This document shows, one piece after another, positions 35,758 through 49,219 of a stretch of 64,000 bases of DNA (positions are counted from its first letter, which is position 1; each line of letters begins with the position of its first letter). Source of the stretch: Dendrocalamus latiflorus (taxonomy: Eukaryota > Streptophyta > Magnoliopsida > Poales > Poaceae). Location of the stretch: positions 14,459,740 through 14,523,739 of the forward strand of contig CM029640.1 in assembly GCA_017311315.1 (NCBI GenBank), in the 5' to 3' direction. The notes beneath the pieces are model-generated. The model did no database searches, was not told the origin of the DNA, and saw nothing but the letters and a program-made list of their open reading frames with translations. Both the position numbers and the translations under genes were made by a program.

Positions 35758-36593
35758 TATGCAGGTTCCCATGACAGTAAATAAGACTTAACATACTATT
35801 TATCGTTTTTTATATGCAGGACAAACCGGAGGAGTACCAAACAAGAAACACAAGAACAAAGGGGCGACTACAGAAAACACCTTACCGACAGAAGACTATT
35901 GATGTATGATGCAATGCAAATAAGCATGAAGAGCTAATTATTAATGCTATGAAAAAAACAGAATTATATTTATTGAAAGCAACAATTTATGGATTATGAC
36001 TTGTACTTTTCATTTCGCACTTGATTGTTATCGTTTAGTATTTGTACTGTTAACATAATCTACCATTCAAAGACTTATTTGAGGCAGCTTCAAAAAATTG
36101 TATTCCTTGTGGAGCACACGAATTAAAAAAACATTACAAATAAAACAAAAATGGAAAAAACACATTAATGTAGAAACGAACATACAACAGCACACATACA
36201 TCAACTATCCAGTATACTTCCCATTCAACCAATGAACATTTGAACATTCGACACCACATGCACCTTTAGTCGCAACAGAAAACAAACAACACACAAGTAA
36301 CATCTCCCCAGTATACTTGTCATCACTAAGTATTCCTATATATAACCTACTAGTATTTACACTTCAGCATTGCAAAACAGTAGTAAAAGCATATCTGTGA
36401 ATACTAGCAACATTAACTACGGAGCACATTAACATACAAAATCACATGCAGATAATCTTTGGAAAAAATCACATCTGTCCAGTGTATTTGCCTTGCACCT
36501 ACAATTAGAAACACATGACGCGTGTAAAAAAACACTGTCAGCAGTACAAAAAAGCAGAAATTATGAAGAAAATTTAAAAACAGAATATACTTC

Positions 36594-39500
36594 TCAAGTA
36601 ATTACCTGAGGTTCAAAATCTCTCACTAAACTTTTGGCATCCTCCAACTGGTTATGTGTGCTAAAAAGCATTTCATTAGCAATTTTGGCCCTGATATTAG
36701 CAATGTCCACATGGGAGAACTTATCCCTAAGCTGCACTCGAGGACTCCAAAGCTCCATAAACTTTAGGACGAATACTCCACAATCAGAACTGACCAAACA
36801 AAAATCAACAAAACTGTCATTTTTTGTGTTTGCACACAAGAAAATACAAAATGAAAATAACACAAGACTAGTACAACATGAAATTCACAACAGTTTACCT
36901 AAAATGCATTACAAAAAAGGACAGCAACACTAGAACAACTTGAAAAATTAAATTTCTTTAAATATCTACCTAAGTTCCAGAACTATCCATGAACTCTACA
37001 ATCATTCGTTATTGCACAAACCGGAAGATAAGCATCAATTTAGTATTAAATTTCCGAAACCAGACCATCTATGCATGTTAAATAACTTAGAAACTGACCA
37101 AGTTTTGCATAAATGGAACACATAGACCAAGTTTCACATGAATGGAAACATAATAACATCTAAATCATCAGTTATGTAAAAAAAAAACTTGCACTTCAAA
37201 TATTATAAAAATTGCACATCAGTAACAGCTGTAACATTAGTACGTATGCACTCCAAACTTATTTCAATGTCTACCCATAACTACTTATACAATTCAAAAA
37301 TGGATTATTCTAAGAAAACAAAAAAGAATTAGCAGGAAAAATGAGAAAAATACTTATTGTCTTGATGTGGAACAGTAGCATGAACAGTATCAAAATCTGA
37401 AAAGTTCATCTGTTTTGGGACATACTGAGTCCATGCCTTCACAAAATTTGGAATCTAATCATACAAAACTAATATATGTTAGTGATAAAAGTGATTAGTA
37501 ATGAAAAGGAAAAAGAATTTTTTTAGGCAATACAGAAAACGGTAATGTTACTTACAAGTATTGACTTGACACGTTTGTGATAAGCAGAGTCTATATTATA
37601 AAAGGAATCCAGAAATACAAACATTGAATCCTTCAAATCAACCACAAAAACAAACCAGTGTTCTTGGAAAAGAGAAGGGAAAAATAACTACAAAAACAAC
37701 AACATAGATAATTTAATGATGGTGGGTAAAAAACTAGATCAAAGCATGAAATAAATGAATATGAATATTTAACTTACCAGATCACAGTGCGAAATAAACT
37801 TGTTAGCACGCTTAAATGAATTTTGCACAACTTTTATCATATCTTCCTTTCTCTTTTGATTATCCCACTTTTGTAAGAAAAATTCCTAAACAAACAATAC
37901 AAAAGACAAGAAACATCACAATAAAAGTGAACTGGCAAAAAATCAAAAGAAGAAATGAATAAAAAAGAGCTAACAAAAAAGAAATGATAACTCACACTCA
38001 TGTTGTGGAAAAAGAAATGTTTCTTTGATTCACTCGGTTTGAGATCTTTGAAAAGCTTGTAGCAGAATGCGTTGACAACATAGTTATCAAGTCTTGATTT
38101 TCTCTTCAAACATTGCCCAAGGGACCAGAAGGTAACCTTAACACCGCCATAGTCAATAGCAAACCGACTGCAAAAATAAAAATATCGAAAAACTATCAAA
38201 AATATAGCCGACATATAAAATTTCAATCGCTATAAACATGGATCACTTACTATTTGTGATTTTCGATATCAGAAATCCGAACAATAGCATCAAAATGCAT
38301 CAGCTCCAAAGCGGAAACAGAAGTTCTAATTCTGTTATCGCCATATGGTGAAGACTTGTATCTACTAGGCTGAACAAATCTTGAAGGGACATAATGTCTA
38401 GGCTGTTCATAAGAACTAGAAACGTCAACTGAATCCCTTCTCTCCACAGATTGATTTGAGGATATCCACTGGTTGTATAATTGATCAGACTCATCACACA
38501 AATTGTTGAACTTTGTCCTAAATCCTTTCTCTCCACAAAAAACAACCTCTTGAGATTCTTGGGAACTCTGCAAACAAGCAGTGCAAACTATAAACCATAA
38601 CAGAACACACAATGCCTTAAAAAAAAGTCATGTCCTAACTCAACCCTTATAGATCAACTATTCTATATAATGAAAGAAAAATTGTAACCTAGGTAACCTA
38701 GTTACTACAGGAGGTGATCCACATATCAACGAAACGTAGCTAGCGATTTTCAACAACTTCAAGACACTATTGAGAGGAAAAGTAAAACCACATATAAATT
38801 CGAACTGCAACTTGTATCATCTCCAGAAACCAAATACTGGCATATGTATGAGCTTCCCGTAAGAAAAAAATGACACGTGAAATACAGATACTTACAAGCA
38901 CAACCACCTTGCCATCTGAAGTAACAGCTGCAATGGGCAACGGATCTTCTTGCTCATCCAAGTGCTTATTTCGCATCTGCATGCAATTAACTTGGTCCTC
39001 ATCAATGCTGAAGTTTAAACAAATTAAATGCAGTCTTACATTGTAAAGTAATACTAATGATTTTAACAAAAAGGAAAAAAGCAACAAACACGATATTTTA
39101 CAACAAAAAAAAATAAAACAAAAATTGAAATTACATATGAAAATTACCTCATAGGATGATTCAAACTGGGAGGGAATACTCTTGTTCACCTGCTCAAAAG
39201 AAAAATAGACACATAAAAACGTAAAAAAATATTGAACTATAAAACATTGGAAAATAAAATAAAAAATATTTTTTATACAGATGAAAAAATACAGTTGTAA
39301 TGAAAAGTAAACCCAAAATTGCATAATGAATTGAAAATGGAGAAAGCATATAAAAACTACCTCATTAAATGTGTGGTACTGACTTTTAGAACAAGGGGAT
39401 CCAATCTGGCAGGGGATACTTTCGATCATCTGATCAAAAAAAGAAATACAACACAGGTAAAAAAGGATTAACTCGAAAATTTTGCAAATACTCCAAAAAG

Positions 39501-42500
39501 ACTTTTAAAAAATTGCAACAATGCAAAATTGCAGTAAGCATGAACCTAAATTGCAGAATACTTGGCACTGCAAGTTTTTAAACAATAAGTTATGAAACTT
39601 GTAATATAAAAAGAATGCAACTAATTGCAGGAAAAAATATATTACGATATACATTGAAAATCAATTGAACAAAATAAATTGTACATACAAAAATAAAAAA
39701 AGCATCAAACTAAGAAATACAACTCATTGCATAGAATCTTTACATTAAAAATTGAAAAATAAGTTCAACATGAAGTGGCACAAGATATACCTTATTTTCA
39801 GGCATTTGAAGAGATGGACTACAAATAACAGCAGTATTTTGCGCATCAGTACCTTTATCAACATCATTGGAATGATCTTTACCATCAAAACATTGGTCTA
39901 CAGAATGAACTAAGCATGAGTTGGTAAATAAAAATCTAAAAATCACACCAAGACAACATAGTAAATAAATGAATTAGGGTACTAACCAAGGCCATAAGGT
40001 GCAGAACAATGAACACTAGAACTGGTAATATTAATTGTTGCTTTATCATAGCTAATGCCTTCAAAATTCTAAATTAAAAAAACAAAAGGCAAGCATAAGA
40101 GCACAACTCAATGGGGGAAAAAGTCAGGTTAATTCACATAATAAACTTAACAAAGAAACAACATCCTACAAATCCAGCAGTAAACGAGGGATCATGATCT
40201 ACATTCAACAATCTTGAAGTTTTAACTGTGAAAAAATAAAATGAATACAATTAGTTTCTAAAGGGGAAAACAAAATATAAAAAAATCAAAAATGAAAAAA
40301 TAATTAAACTAATTAAAATACTAACCTGGAGCCTTTGGTGTTAAATCAACATGACTGAGATTGGAATCAACTTTTGGAGTGCACAAGTCATCATCTAATT
40401 ATAAATTTTAAAATTGAAACAAAAAACAACAGTAAGAACACTTATTTATATATGTGCACAACAAGCATATACATTACCCGACTTTTGTAATTTTTATTCA
40501 TACCATTTTTCTTCGATTCGAGGCAATGCTTATTGACAACAATGATCTACAAACAACAATGAAATTAAAATATGATCATAAAAATTTAATAAAAGAGACA
40601 AAAATAGAAGAAAAAACAAAAAAAGAAATACCTTTGAAATTTTAGATCCAATATCTGAATTGTTTATGTCTGGAGAAGACAACATGTAATCCAAACTAGC
40701 ACTCTTATCAGAGCCTCCATGTCCACTGCTTAAACCAACAGGAAGCTGGAAAAAAAGAGAATGTTCTAAAACTAAAAAGAGTGCTAATTAGGATGTAAGT
40801 AAACTTGTATTAAATGAATTCATACATTACCACATGCTTAGTTGAGATGTGATAATTGACCCAAAATTTTTAGTTGTCAGAAACATTAAACTAGCAACAA
40901 CCACATATTGATGAAAGGAACAAACAATCAAACTGATGGACACTTTATATGAATACAGATAGAACAAAAAAGACTTAACTTGGGGAAAAAAACTGGCTTA
41001 CAAAAAGCTATCCTAATAGATGAAAACATTATCAAACTGCAGTTGACTGATAATTCAACACAAAAAAACTATACAACTAGTGAATTGCTAGGAATTTTGT
41101 TATTTTTTGAAGCAAAGTTTTTGCTTTGATTCCGAGTTCCCATGTGCCAACTCATTCGTGATTAGAATCAATATTGATTCTAAGCAAATTTTCAGTGGAC
41201 GACTGGACAGTGACGCCTATGCGTGCCTGAAATGTAAGACAACACTTATACAAGAAATGCATATTATTCTATAGATTAGCTGGTTGGCAAAAAATAACAA
41301 GAACAAACCTTTACAGAATGGCTCAAATGGGAGTTCTGATTAGAATCAATATACTTGCGTTGTGATCTTGTACGGGAAGCAATAGAATTATTAGATTCCT
41401 GGCTTGCAGATAATTTTCTCTTTCTATTCTTCACATTAGCAGCTCCTGTCACCGAAAAACAAATGAGAACAAATAACATTAAAATAGCAACAAACAAAAG
41501 AATTGTGCATAAGGCAAAAGAAAAAAAAGAAATGCATAAAGTTACCATCATTGGATTGAATTTTGTTAGAAGATTCATCAGATGTAAGCTTGATGGTAGA
41601 CTGAGAATCATTAATATGCTGCTGATTATCAACTCCTTGAGTAGAATTATCAGAAGGGAGCTTCAATGTTGATTGAGAATCAACATTTTTCTGTGCAAAA
41701 CTATCCATATCATAACCAGCGCCTTCTTTAGAAGCATCAATAATGGTGTTGTCCTTAGATTTTTTGTCCTCAGAAAATTCTGGAGCATTATTGCCAGCTG
41801 GCTTATCATCATCACAATCAGGAATAGAACTGCTTGAAACTTGCAAATACTCCATAATTTCCATAACAAGCTCTTGAGCTTTCATTGAAGCATTAGGGTC
41901 AACTAGATTCTCAAATTTTCGAAACATATTAGTTATGTCATCTTTTACCTACAATTAAAAGCAATAAATAAATGAAAATAATTAAATCATACAAAAACAC
42001 AAAACAAATAAAAAATGCAACGTACCTTCTCTGGTAAACAATTGCCAACAATCCTCTCCAAAGAAGTTCTAAAAGTAGAATTATCTCTGAAGTACAATCC
42101 ATAGCACGTTTGATTGAGATCTTTGATCTAAAAAAAGTCAAAGAAAAAATATTTAAACTGTAACTTGCGCACAACATATATTAGCATATACAAGGTATGG
42201 CCTGTGATAATACTTGAAATTCACAGGGCAAAAGAAAAGTATTACTATCAAATGAAATGCAAACGTTACACATAAAACTCACCGGGCGCTTCCCATAATT
42301 GCAACCACCTGTGGAGTCAGATTTGGAGAAATCTTTAATCATGTCACCTCTCCACACCAAAATTCTGGGAATTGTGTTTGGAGTAGAACAAAATCCATAT
42401 TGGAGAAAATCAAGGTAATATACCTGATAACAAAATTAATGAATCGCAATGAATACGAGTTTACAACTAACCAATAAAAGAGTAGACAATATAATTCACA

Positions 42501-44771
42501 ATGACAAAAAGTAAGGAAACAAAAAAACTTACAGCCAGGAAATATATGCAGCCTCCCAAAGTTAATGATGCGTGTGAAGAACTAGCTCTGACTTTTTGAT
42601 ATTTCTGAATGCAGATCATCAACCAGTCATATACAAACTTTGACCAATCAAAATCCTTGATTTTATCAACATCTACTAAGGCACCAAAGTATTTTGTGCT
42701 AGGGTGTGTACTAGAATTGGGACAAAGAAATGTGGAAAGAGCAACAATCAGAAAGCATCTCACTGTTTGATCATTGCTTAGATTCTCTTTAAGCAACTCA
42801 TTACCAAAAAACTTAATTGAGGGTAGTGTAGCTTGGTCAAACAATTGAAGCAAAGAGCTTTTTCCACACTCTCTCTCAGCTTTAATTTCAATACCACCAG
42901 TAGGTATTCCTAACACCATATGGACAGAAAATGGACTGACAGGTATAACCTTTCCATCAACAACTATGTCAGAGCTGGAAGTATCTACATGGTCTGCTAT
43001 CCATTGAGCAAAATATCTTGGAACAGAACAGTCTTCAAAATTCAAAAGAGAAGAAAAGCCAAACTGTTCAATAGCATCTCTCTTGGACTGACTGAGACCA
43101 TTGAGAATTTCAGCAAAATATGACGTATTACATCTACTAAATGCTCTTCGGACGTTGGCATCTTTAGAACATTTCTTAGATTCAACTTTATGACTCTACA
43201 AAATAGAATATAACATATGGTTAATGAAAATAGAAAAAACAAAAAAAGGATATATAATAATTGTTATATAAAAATAACACAAACTATGGTGAACAAGGAG
43301 GAATAAGAATGGTGAGAATGCAAACTTCAAAAGAAAAAGCAAGAAAATATATGCACAAACCACATCATGTAAATCAGAGAAACAAATTGCACACATTCAA
43401 GGAAAAAATTGCATATGACCTGATGCTGCAACAAATACTAAACAATGGTGCAAGTTTTGAATTGTAAGCAACGATTGTGGATGTGACGATTGCATCTATG
43501 CCAACAGGTATACAAAACTACAAGTTATTATATCCATAAAACAGGTGCTAACAACATTTGTCAGACTAGAAAATAGATTGGGGGGGAGGGGCAAAATACG
43601 AACAACACCACTATATCTCACATACATTCTCTGGGGCAAAATACCAACAACCAGATGTCCGATTTGTCTTAGCAAAGATTGTTGCATCAAGCATTGTGCA
43701 CGAATAAAAACTACATATCTGTTCATACTACAAATGTAAGATTCGTATCACACAACAGAACACAACAGAACACAGCTCTGTTCATACTACACTGCATTTC
43801 TATTAAAAAGAGAACCTATTAAATATGACCAAACTGGAATTTGCACATGCAGGATACTAAAATTACACATTACATGGAGCTGAAAGATATGTTTATAAAA
43901 CTTCTAAAACACTTGACACTAACAGATAAATTCAACAAACACATGCAAACTTGGAATACAAGGTGGACACATGATATAATTGAACTCATGCTGAATAACA
44001 TGGCACCATATTGAAACTCGAATACCACACCACAGATAAATTCTAAAACTTGCACACATTCAAGGAAAAAATTGCATATGACCTGATGCTGCAACATAAA
44101 CTAACAATGGTGCAAGTTTTGAATCGTAGGCGAGGATTGTGGATGTGACGATTGCATCTATGCCAACAGGTATACAAAAACTACAAGTTATTATAGTACA
44201 TTGAACTATTAGCAAAGAAATAATATAAGTCAACTCTATATGATGCTTCCTAACAGTGTGTTTCATATTTCTTAGATTCAACTTTACGACTCTACAAAAT
44301 AGAATATAACATATGTTTAATGAAAATAGAAAAAACAAAAAAAGGATATATAATAATTGTTCATCAAACCTTAGAATTTTGCTTCTTAACATCCTTTTTT
44401 GCGGACTTTCTTTTAACTGCTTTCACAACCTGAATAATTAAACAAGGCAATGATATCAATTTTTTGTTAAACTGCTTAAAAATGAATTCATTATCTAAAC
44501 TGATGACAAAAAACACATACCATTTTCTTAAAAGTGTTAAAAATCAACTCATCATCTAAAGATTCATCAGATGCTAAAAATTAAAATACAGCAGTCAGTG
44601 CAAAATAGCTTAAAAACAAACACAAAAAACAAGAATAAAAAATGAAAACTCACAATCTGCATTGACTTCATTAGCACCACCACAATCTGAAGCAACATAA
44701 TCACTATCATTTCCCGGAACATCGCCATCTCCACTAGAACTAGAATGATTGTGAGAATCTTCTTTAGCCAT
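36594..44771 (-). CDS. ULP1-type cysteine protease gene of the KI-MULE, multi-exon
   Basis: Start ATG at 44771-44769 (MAKEDSHNHSSSSGDGDV). Exons that join in phase: 44771-44654, 44573-44521, 44429-44370, 43195-42533, 42423-42283, 42127-42026, 41948-41546, 41445-41309, 40745-40632. About a dozen shorter exons follow to 36594, with approximate borders (about 38570-38252, 38166-38000, 37886-37785, 37675-37556, 36795-36597). The 663-bp exon encodes the conserved N-terminal region of plant transposon ULP proteins (FGFSSLLNFEDCSVPRYFAQ, MVLGIPTGG). The C48 protease domain is at the end: His in QEHWFVFVVD (37658-37660), Asp in FLDSFY (37607-37609) and Cys in SDCGVF (36780-36782), so the triad is complete. 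Members cleave SUMO-like modifiers; the role in the element is unknown. It converges on the transposase gene. No stop was found in the exons checked. Confidence 0.75.
43263..44271. repeat. Chimeric duplicated block inside intron 3 of the ULP1 gene
   Basis: 43276-43782 is nearly identical to 45015-45521, and 43789-44271 nearly identical to 47034-47516. The block is framed by two copies of the same 95-bp segment, the acceptor and start of the 663-bp exon, at 43171-43262 and 44272-44365. Thus two non-adjacent pieces of the gene's own 5' flank are joined inside its intron. Confidence 0.85.
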
Positions 44772-44839
44772 TCTAAAACTACACAAATAACAATAAAGCA
44801 TGAATGTGAGAGCCATATCAGAGCAGCATACAAAAGCAT

Positions 44840-47800
44840 TGAACAAATGCTTATTCAAAAAATAATGTAAATTCTAAGCAGTAAATATTTAATAGAAATT
44901 CCACTACATATACTACAAAATTGTACATAAATTAAAAGAGCAATATTACTACATTTATACTGCAATTTGTTTCCACCCAAACACATTATTAAAAACAATA
45001 GTAGGAACAATGCTAAACACAAACTATGGTGAACAAGGAGGAATAAGAATGGTGAGAATGCAAACTTCAAAAGAAAAAGCAAGAAAATATATGCACAAAC
45101 CACATCATGTAAATCAGAGAAACAAATTGCACACATTCAAGGAAAAAATTGCATATGACCTAATGCTGCAACAAATACTAAACAATGGTGCAAGTTTTGA
45201 ATTGTAAGCAACGATTGTGGATGTGACGATTGCATCTATACCAACAGGTATACAAAACTACAAGTTATTATATCCATAAAACAGGTGCTAACAACATTTG
45301 TCAGACTAGAAAATAGATTGGGGGGGGGGGCAAAATACAAACAACACCACTATATCTCACATACATTCTCTGGGGCAAAATACCAACAACCAGATGTCCG
45401 ATTTGTCTTAGCAAAGATTGTTGCATCAAGCATTGTGCACGAATAAAAACTACATATCTGTTCATACTACAAATGTAAGATTCGTATCACACAACAGAAC
45501 ACAACAGAACACAGCTCTGTTGGATTGCACATGTAACTCACCAGCAACTCGCAGAAGAGACAGCGCCGGCAAGCTGCACACAAACGGGAACGCCAAATCA
45601 CCTCCTCTCTCGCCGCCTCCTTTAGATCTAACCAAAGAGACAAAGCGCCGATGAGTTCGCCGAGCAGCCGAAGAGGCACACCAAAGAGACTATCGCCTTT
45701 TCCTCTCTGGCACTCTCTCGAAGCCTTCGCCTGAACAGAGCAAGCATATACACGTAAGAAGGCATACATCTACTAACAATGCAAAAGGTATATTAGAATG
45801 AAGTAATGATGAACTCACCAGAAGGTCCAGAGTTCTAACAACCTTTGGACCTTAGGATGAAGAATACACATCACCAAATCATTGTTAGGATTGGAACGGT
45901 TTGAAGCAAAAAATAAGTTCTAAAAGGAGTTCAGCATCCTCGCTGACCAACATACATACATGCAGGATCCCAGAAAATAATTATTCTACCAAGGACAGAA
46001 AAATCCTGACCAAGGTGAGCCCTAACATAAAACAAAATGAAAAACTAAAGAACCAGAAATTATTCTACCAATGACAGAAAGGTTCAGACACATGTGAACC
46101 CTAACATAAAAAAGAAAAATTTAAAAACATTATTTAATATAAAAATGAAAGAAAGGGCCCAAAAATTACACTCCGCAAGAATTAAAAATGCATATTGTAC
46201 GGGACTGCAAGTTTAGTTAAAAATGGTGTGCAAGTTTTAATCTAATCTGTGTTGTTCATAGCTGAGCTGTGTATCATTGTTCATATGTTAATTGAATAGT
46301 GAACTGACAAGTGATAAATGACCATGAGACCATATGAACAAAAATAGAAGAAAATAAAAAAAAACTGACATAAGAGATACACATGCAGAAAATAAAATTA
46401 AGACAACAACACTAAATCAGTAAAGTCATTTATGCTTCAATAAATGGATAGCACTTGGGACTAAACTAAAAAAATAGCATAATAGACGGGCAGAATAGAG
46501 TTGGTAGCTTACCTCCCACCTACAAATCAGACTAGCACTACAATGACCACCTCAGCCAGCCAATTGTTTCGTTGTTGATCAAGGTCGCCAGAGCCCACAT
46601 GCATTGTCTTCAGTATTCCATTGTTTGTAATTGGCAGATATGGATACAAATGGATCGCATACAAAACAAAATCCACGGTTCAGCGAGAAATAACTTTATG
46701 ATTTCAAGACATAACCAAACCACAAAAATTAACTACAATTATCTAACCAACCACAAACAAGCATTGTTTCAGATCAGATCTACCAGTGTGCTCAGTTCTG
46801 ACTAACTACCACCTGCAGCCATAACTAAGCCACTGCATACATTTGAACTATGGAGACACAAATCATAGCAGCATACAAAGCATTGAACAAATGCTTATTC
46901 AAAAATAATATAAATTCTAACCAGTAAATATATTATAGAACACAGATAATTGTTAATCCATTTACTGAAAATAACATTTGAACAAATAAGCTAATAGACA
47001 ATAATTAAACTTCCAATATACTAACACTTGACAACACTGCATTTCTATTAAAAAGAGAACCTATTAAATATGGCCAAACTGGAATTTGCACATGCAGGAT
47101 ACTAAAATTACACATTGCATGGAGCTGAAAGGTTATGTTTATAAAACTTCTAAAACACTTGACACTAACAGATAAATTCAACAAACACATGCAAACTTGG
47201 AATACAAGGTGGACACATGATATAATTGAACTTATGCTGAATAACATGGCACCATATTGTAACTCAAATACCACACCACAGATAAATTCTAAAACTTGCA
47301 CACATTCAAGGAAAAAATTGCATATGACCTGATGCTGCAACATAAACTAACAATGGTGCAAGTTTTGAATCGTAGGCGAGGATTGTGGATGTGACGATTG
47401 CATCTATGCCAACAGGTATACAAAAACTACAAGTTATTATAGTACATTGTACTATTAGCAAAGAAATAATATAAGTCAACTCTATATGTGCATCCTAACA
47501 GTGTGTTTCATATTTCAGATCTGTGGATGTTCAACATACATGCATGACCACCCACCTCCACACCCCCCCCAAATACCTTGACCTCAGTTCAGGCTAAAAA
47601 TGAATCCATAAAACAGCTGCTAACAACATAAGTCGGACTCAAAAAATGGTGGGTTGGGGGGGGGGAGGGAAATACCAACAACACCTCTATATCTCACATA
47701 CATCCTCTGCGGCCCAGCACCGACAATGACCAGATCTATGATTTGCCTTAGCAAAGATTGTTGCATCAAGCATTGTGCACGAATAAAAACTACTGATAAG

Positions 47801-48950
47801 TTCATACTACAAATGTAAGACTCGAATCATACAACAAAACACACCACTGAATGGATTGTACAAGTAACTCACCAGCAAATCGCAGAATAGACAGCGCCGG
47901 CAAGCTGCACACGAACGGGAACGCCAAATCACCTCCTCTATCGGCCGCCTCTTTCAGATCTCTGTGCCATAAAATTCCAACCACAAACAAGCATTGTTTC
48001 AGATCAGATCTACCAGTGTGCTCAGGTCTGACTAACTACCTATGGAGACAAAAATTGGCTACGGTGACAGAAACTAAATCACGAAAATTTTGCTACAACA
48101 AAGCCACAAATGAACAGGATGTAATGAACTTGATCCAAAATTGTTCTACCCTAAAATCATTTCTGTTGTGCCTCACCCTACACATACCCCCACCCGATGC
48201 AGTCAAAAAGAGCACAATCCTCAACCAATCAACTTGCTGCTATACACCAACCATCCACACAGATCATAGGATAAGGAACCCCCACCAAGAAAATTCAGGT
48301 CGCACGAAGCAGAGCATATCAGCGAGCAGCAAGCAATGAGAGCACACCGAGCAGAATGGGGAGCGAAAGGGCGAGCAAAGGCACAAATCAACATGAAATC
48401 GACAGATCTAAAATCACTAAACAAAAAACAACACGAGAAGGACAAGGAGAATACCAACGTCAGATATGATGAAGGGAGTAGGTGCTCGCCGGAGATAACC
48501 GCCGATTTGGAGGGAGCTCCTCCTCACGTTCTCCTCTTCTCAAAGCAGGTCGCACGAAGCAGAGCATATCAGCGAGCAGCAAGCAATGAGAGCACACCGA
48601 GCAGAATGGGGAGCGAAAGGGCGAGCAAAGGCACAAATCAACATGAAATCGACAGATCTAAAATCACTAAACAAAAAACAACACGACAAGGACAAGGAGA
48701 ATACCAACGTCAGATATGATGAAGGGAGTAGGTGCTCGCCGGAGATAACCGCCGATTTGGAGGGAGCTCCTCCTCACGTTCTCCTCTTCTCAAAGCAGAC
48801 CCAATCGCCGGTGAGTTGAGACACCAATCGCCAGTCAAATCGCCGTGGAGACGAGGAGTCTCTCGAACACTCCGCACGACTGGAAAAAACTATTGGAAAA
48901 GTAAGAGGCGCGCGGACCGAGGAATACAAAAATACAAAAAACAAATCATA
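44840..48950 (-). promoter_or_regulatory. 5' leader/promoter region of the ULP1 gene, built of internal duplications
   Basis: No protein-coding exon was recognised. Repeated pieces: 45015-45521 with 47590-47840 in part; 45525-45640 with 47850-47965; 44820-44890 with 46870-46940; 46770-46808 with 47995-48040. Both copies of the 45.5/47.9-kb block carry a GC-rich segment followed on the minus strand by GTGAGT, as expected for alternative non-coding first exons. Confidence 0.55.
48296..48795. repeat. Perfect-register tandem duplication, 2 x 250 bp
   Basis: The segment starting CAGGTCGCACGAAGCAGAGC at 48296 repeats from 48546 with essentially one base difference (ACGAGAAGG versus ACGACAAGG). It lies about 250 bp inside the right end of the KI-MULE, upstream of the ULP1 gene, and contains a GC-rich exon-like stretch. 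Confidence 0.9.
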
Positions 48951-49219
48951 TCGGGTTGAAACGTGGATCCGATAAAGTTCCGAGCCCGTTTCAGAATCGA
49001 CTGAAGCAGAAAAAGAAAACCAGGCGACTGTGCATTAGCAATTCCGATATATTATTTGGTAAGCACAAAACCTTATACAGAACACAAGTCTGTACGGGTA
49101 AAAGATTGTTACTTGATTCATATTTTCCTTCAAAGGTTACCGGCACTCCAAAAGTGTTACGTTCGTGTAATCGTCGGTCACTTGGTCCAGTTAAATTTTG
49201 CAGGGGTTGATGGTTCACC

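Larger units (their letters stand above)
31751..49051. mobile_element. Large Mutator-like element with FAR1-type transposase and ULP1 protease (KI-MULE type)
   Basis: The two ends carry matching inverted blocks: CAGTCGCCTG at 31767-31776 and 49030-49021, and TCAGTCGAT at 31792-31800 and 49004-48996, with near-identical spacing. Outside these the ends match only about half (GG.....CTA-like). A weak 9-bp duplication TTATTTGTA/TTATTTGGT (7 of 9) flanks the span. Inside are a transposase gene on the plus strand and a protease gene on the minus strand, tail to tail. MULEs that carry ULP1-like genes were described as Kaonashi/KI-MULEs. Exact termini are uncertain by a few bases. Confidence 0.7.

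Noticed and set aside
31742..49060. TTATTTGTA and TTATTTGGT as a firm 9-bp target duplication of the KI-MULE
   Set aside because: Only 7 of 9 match and the outermost bases of the two ends align poorly, so it was used only as weak support.
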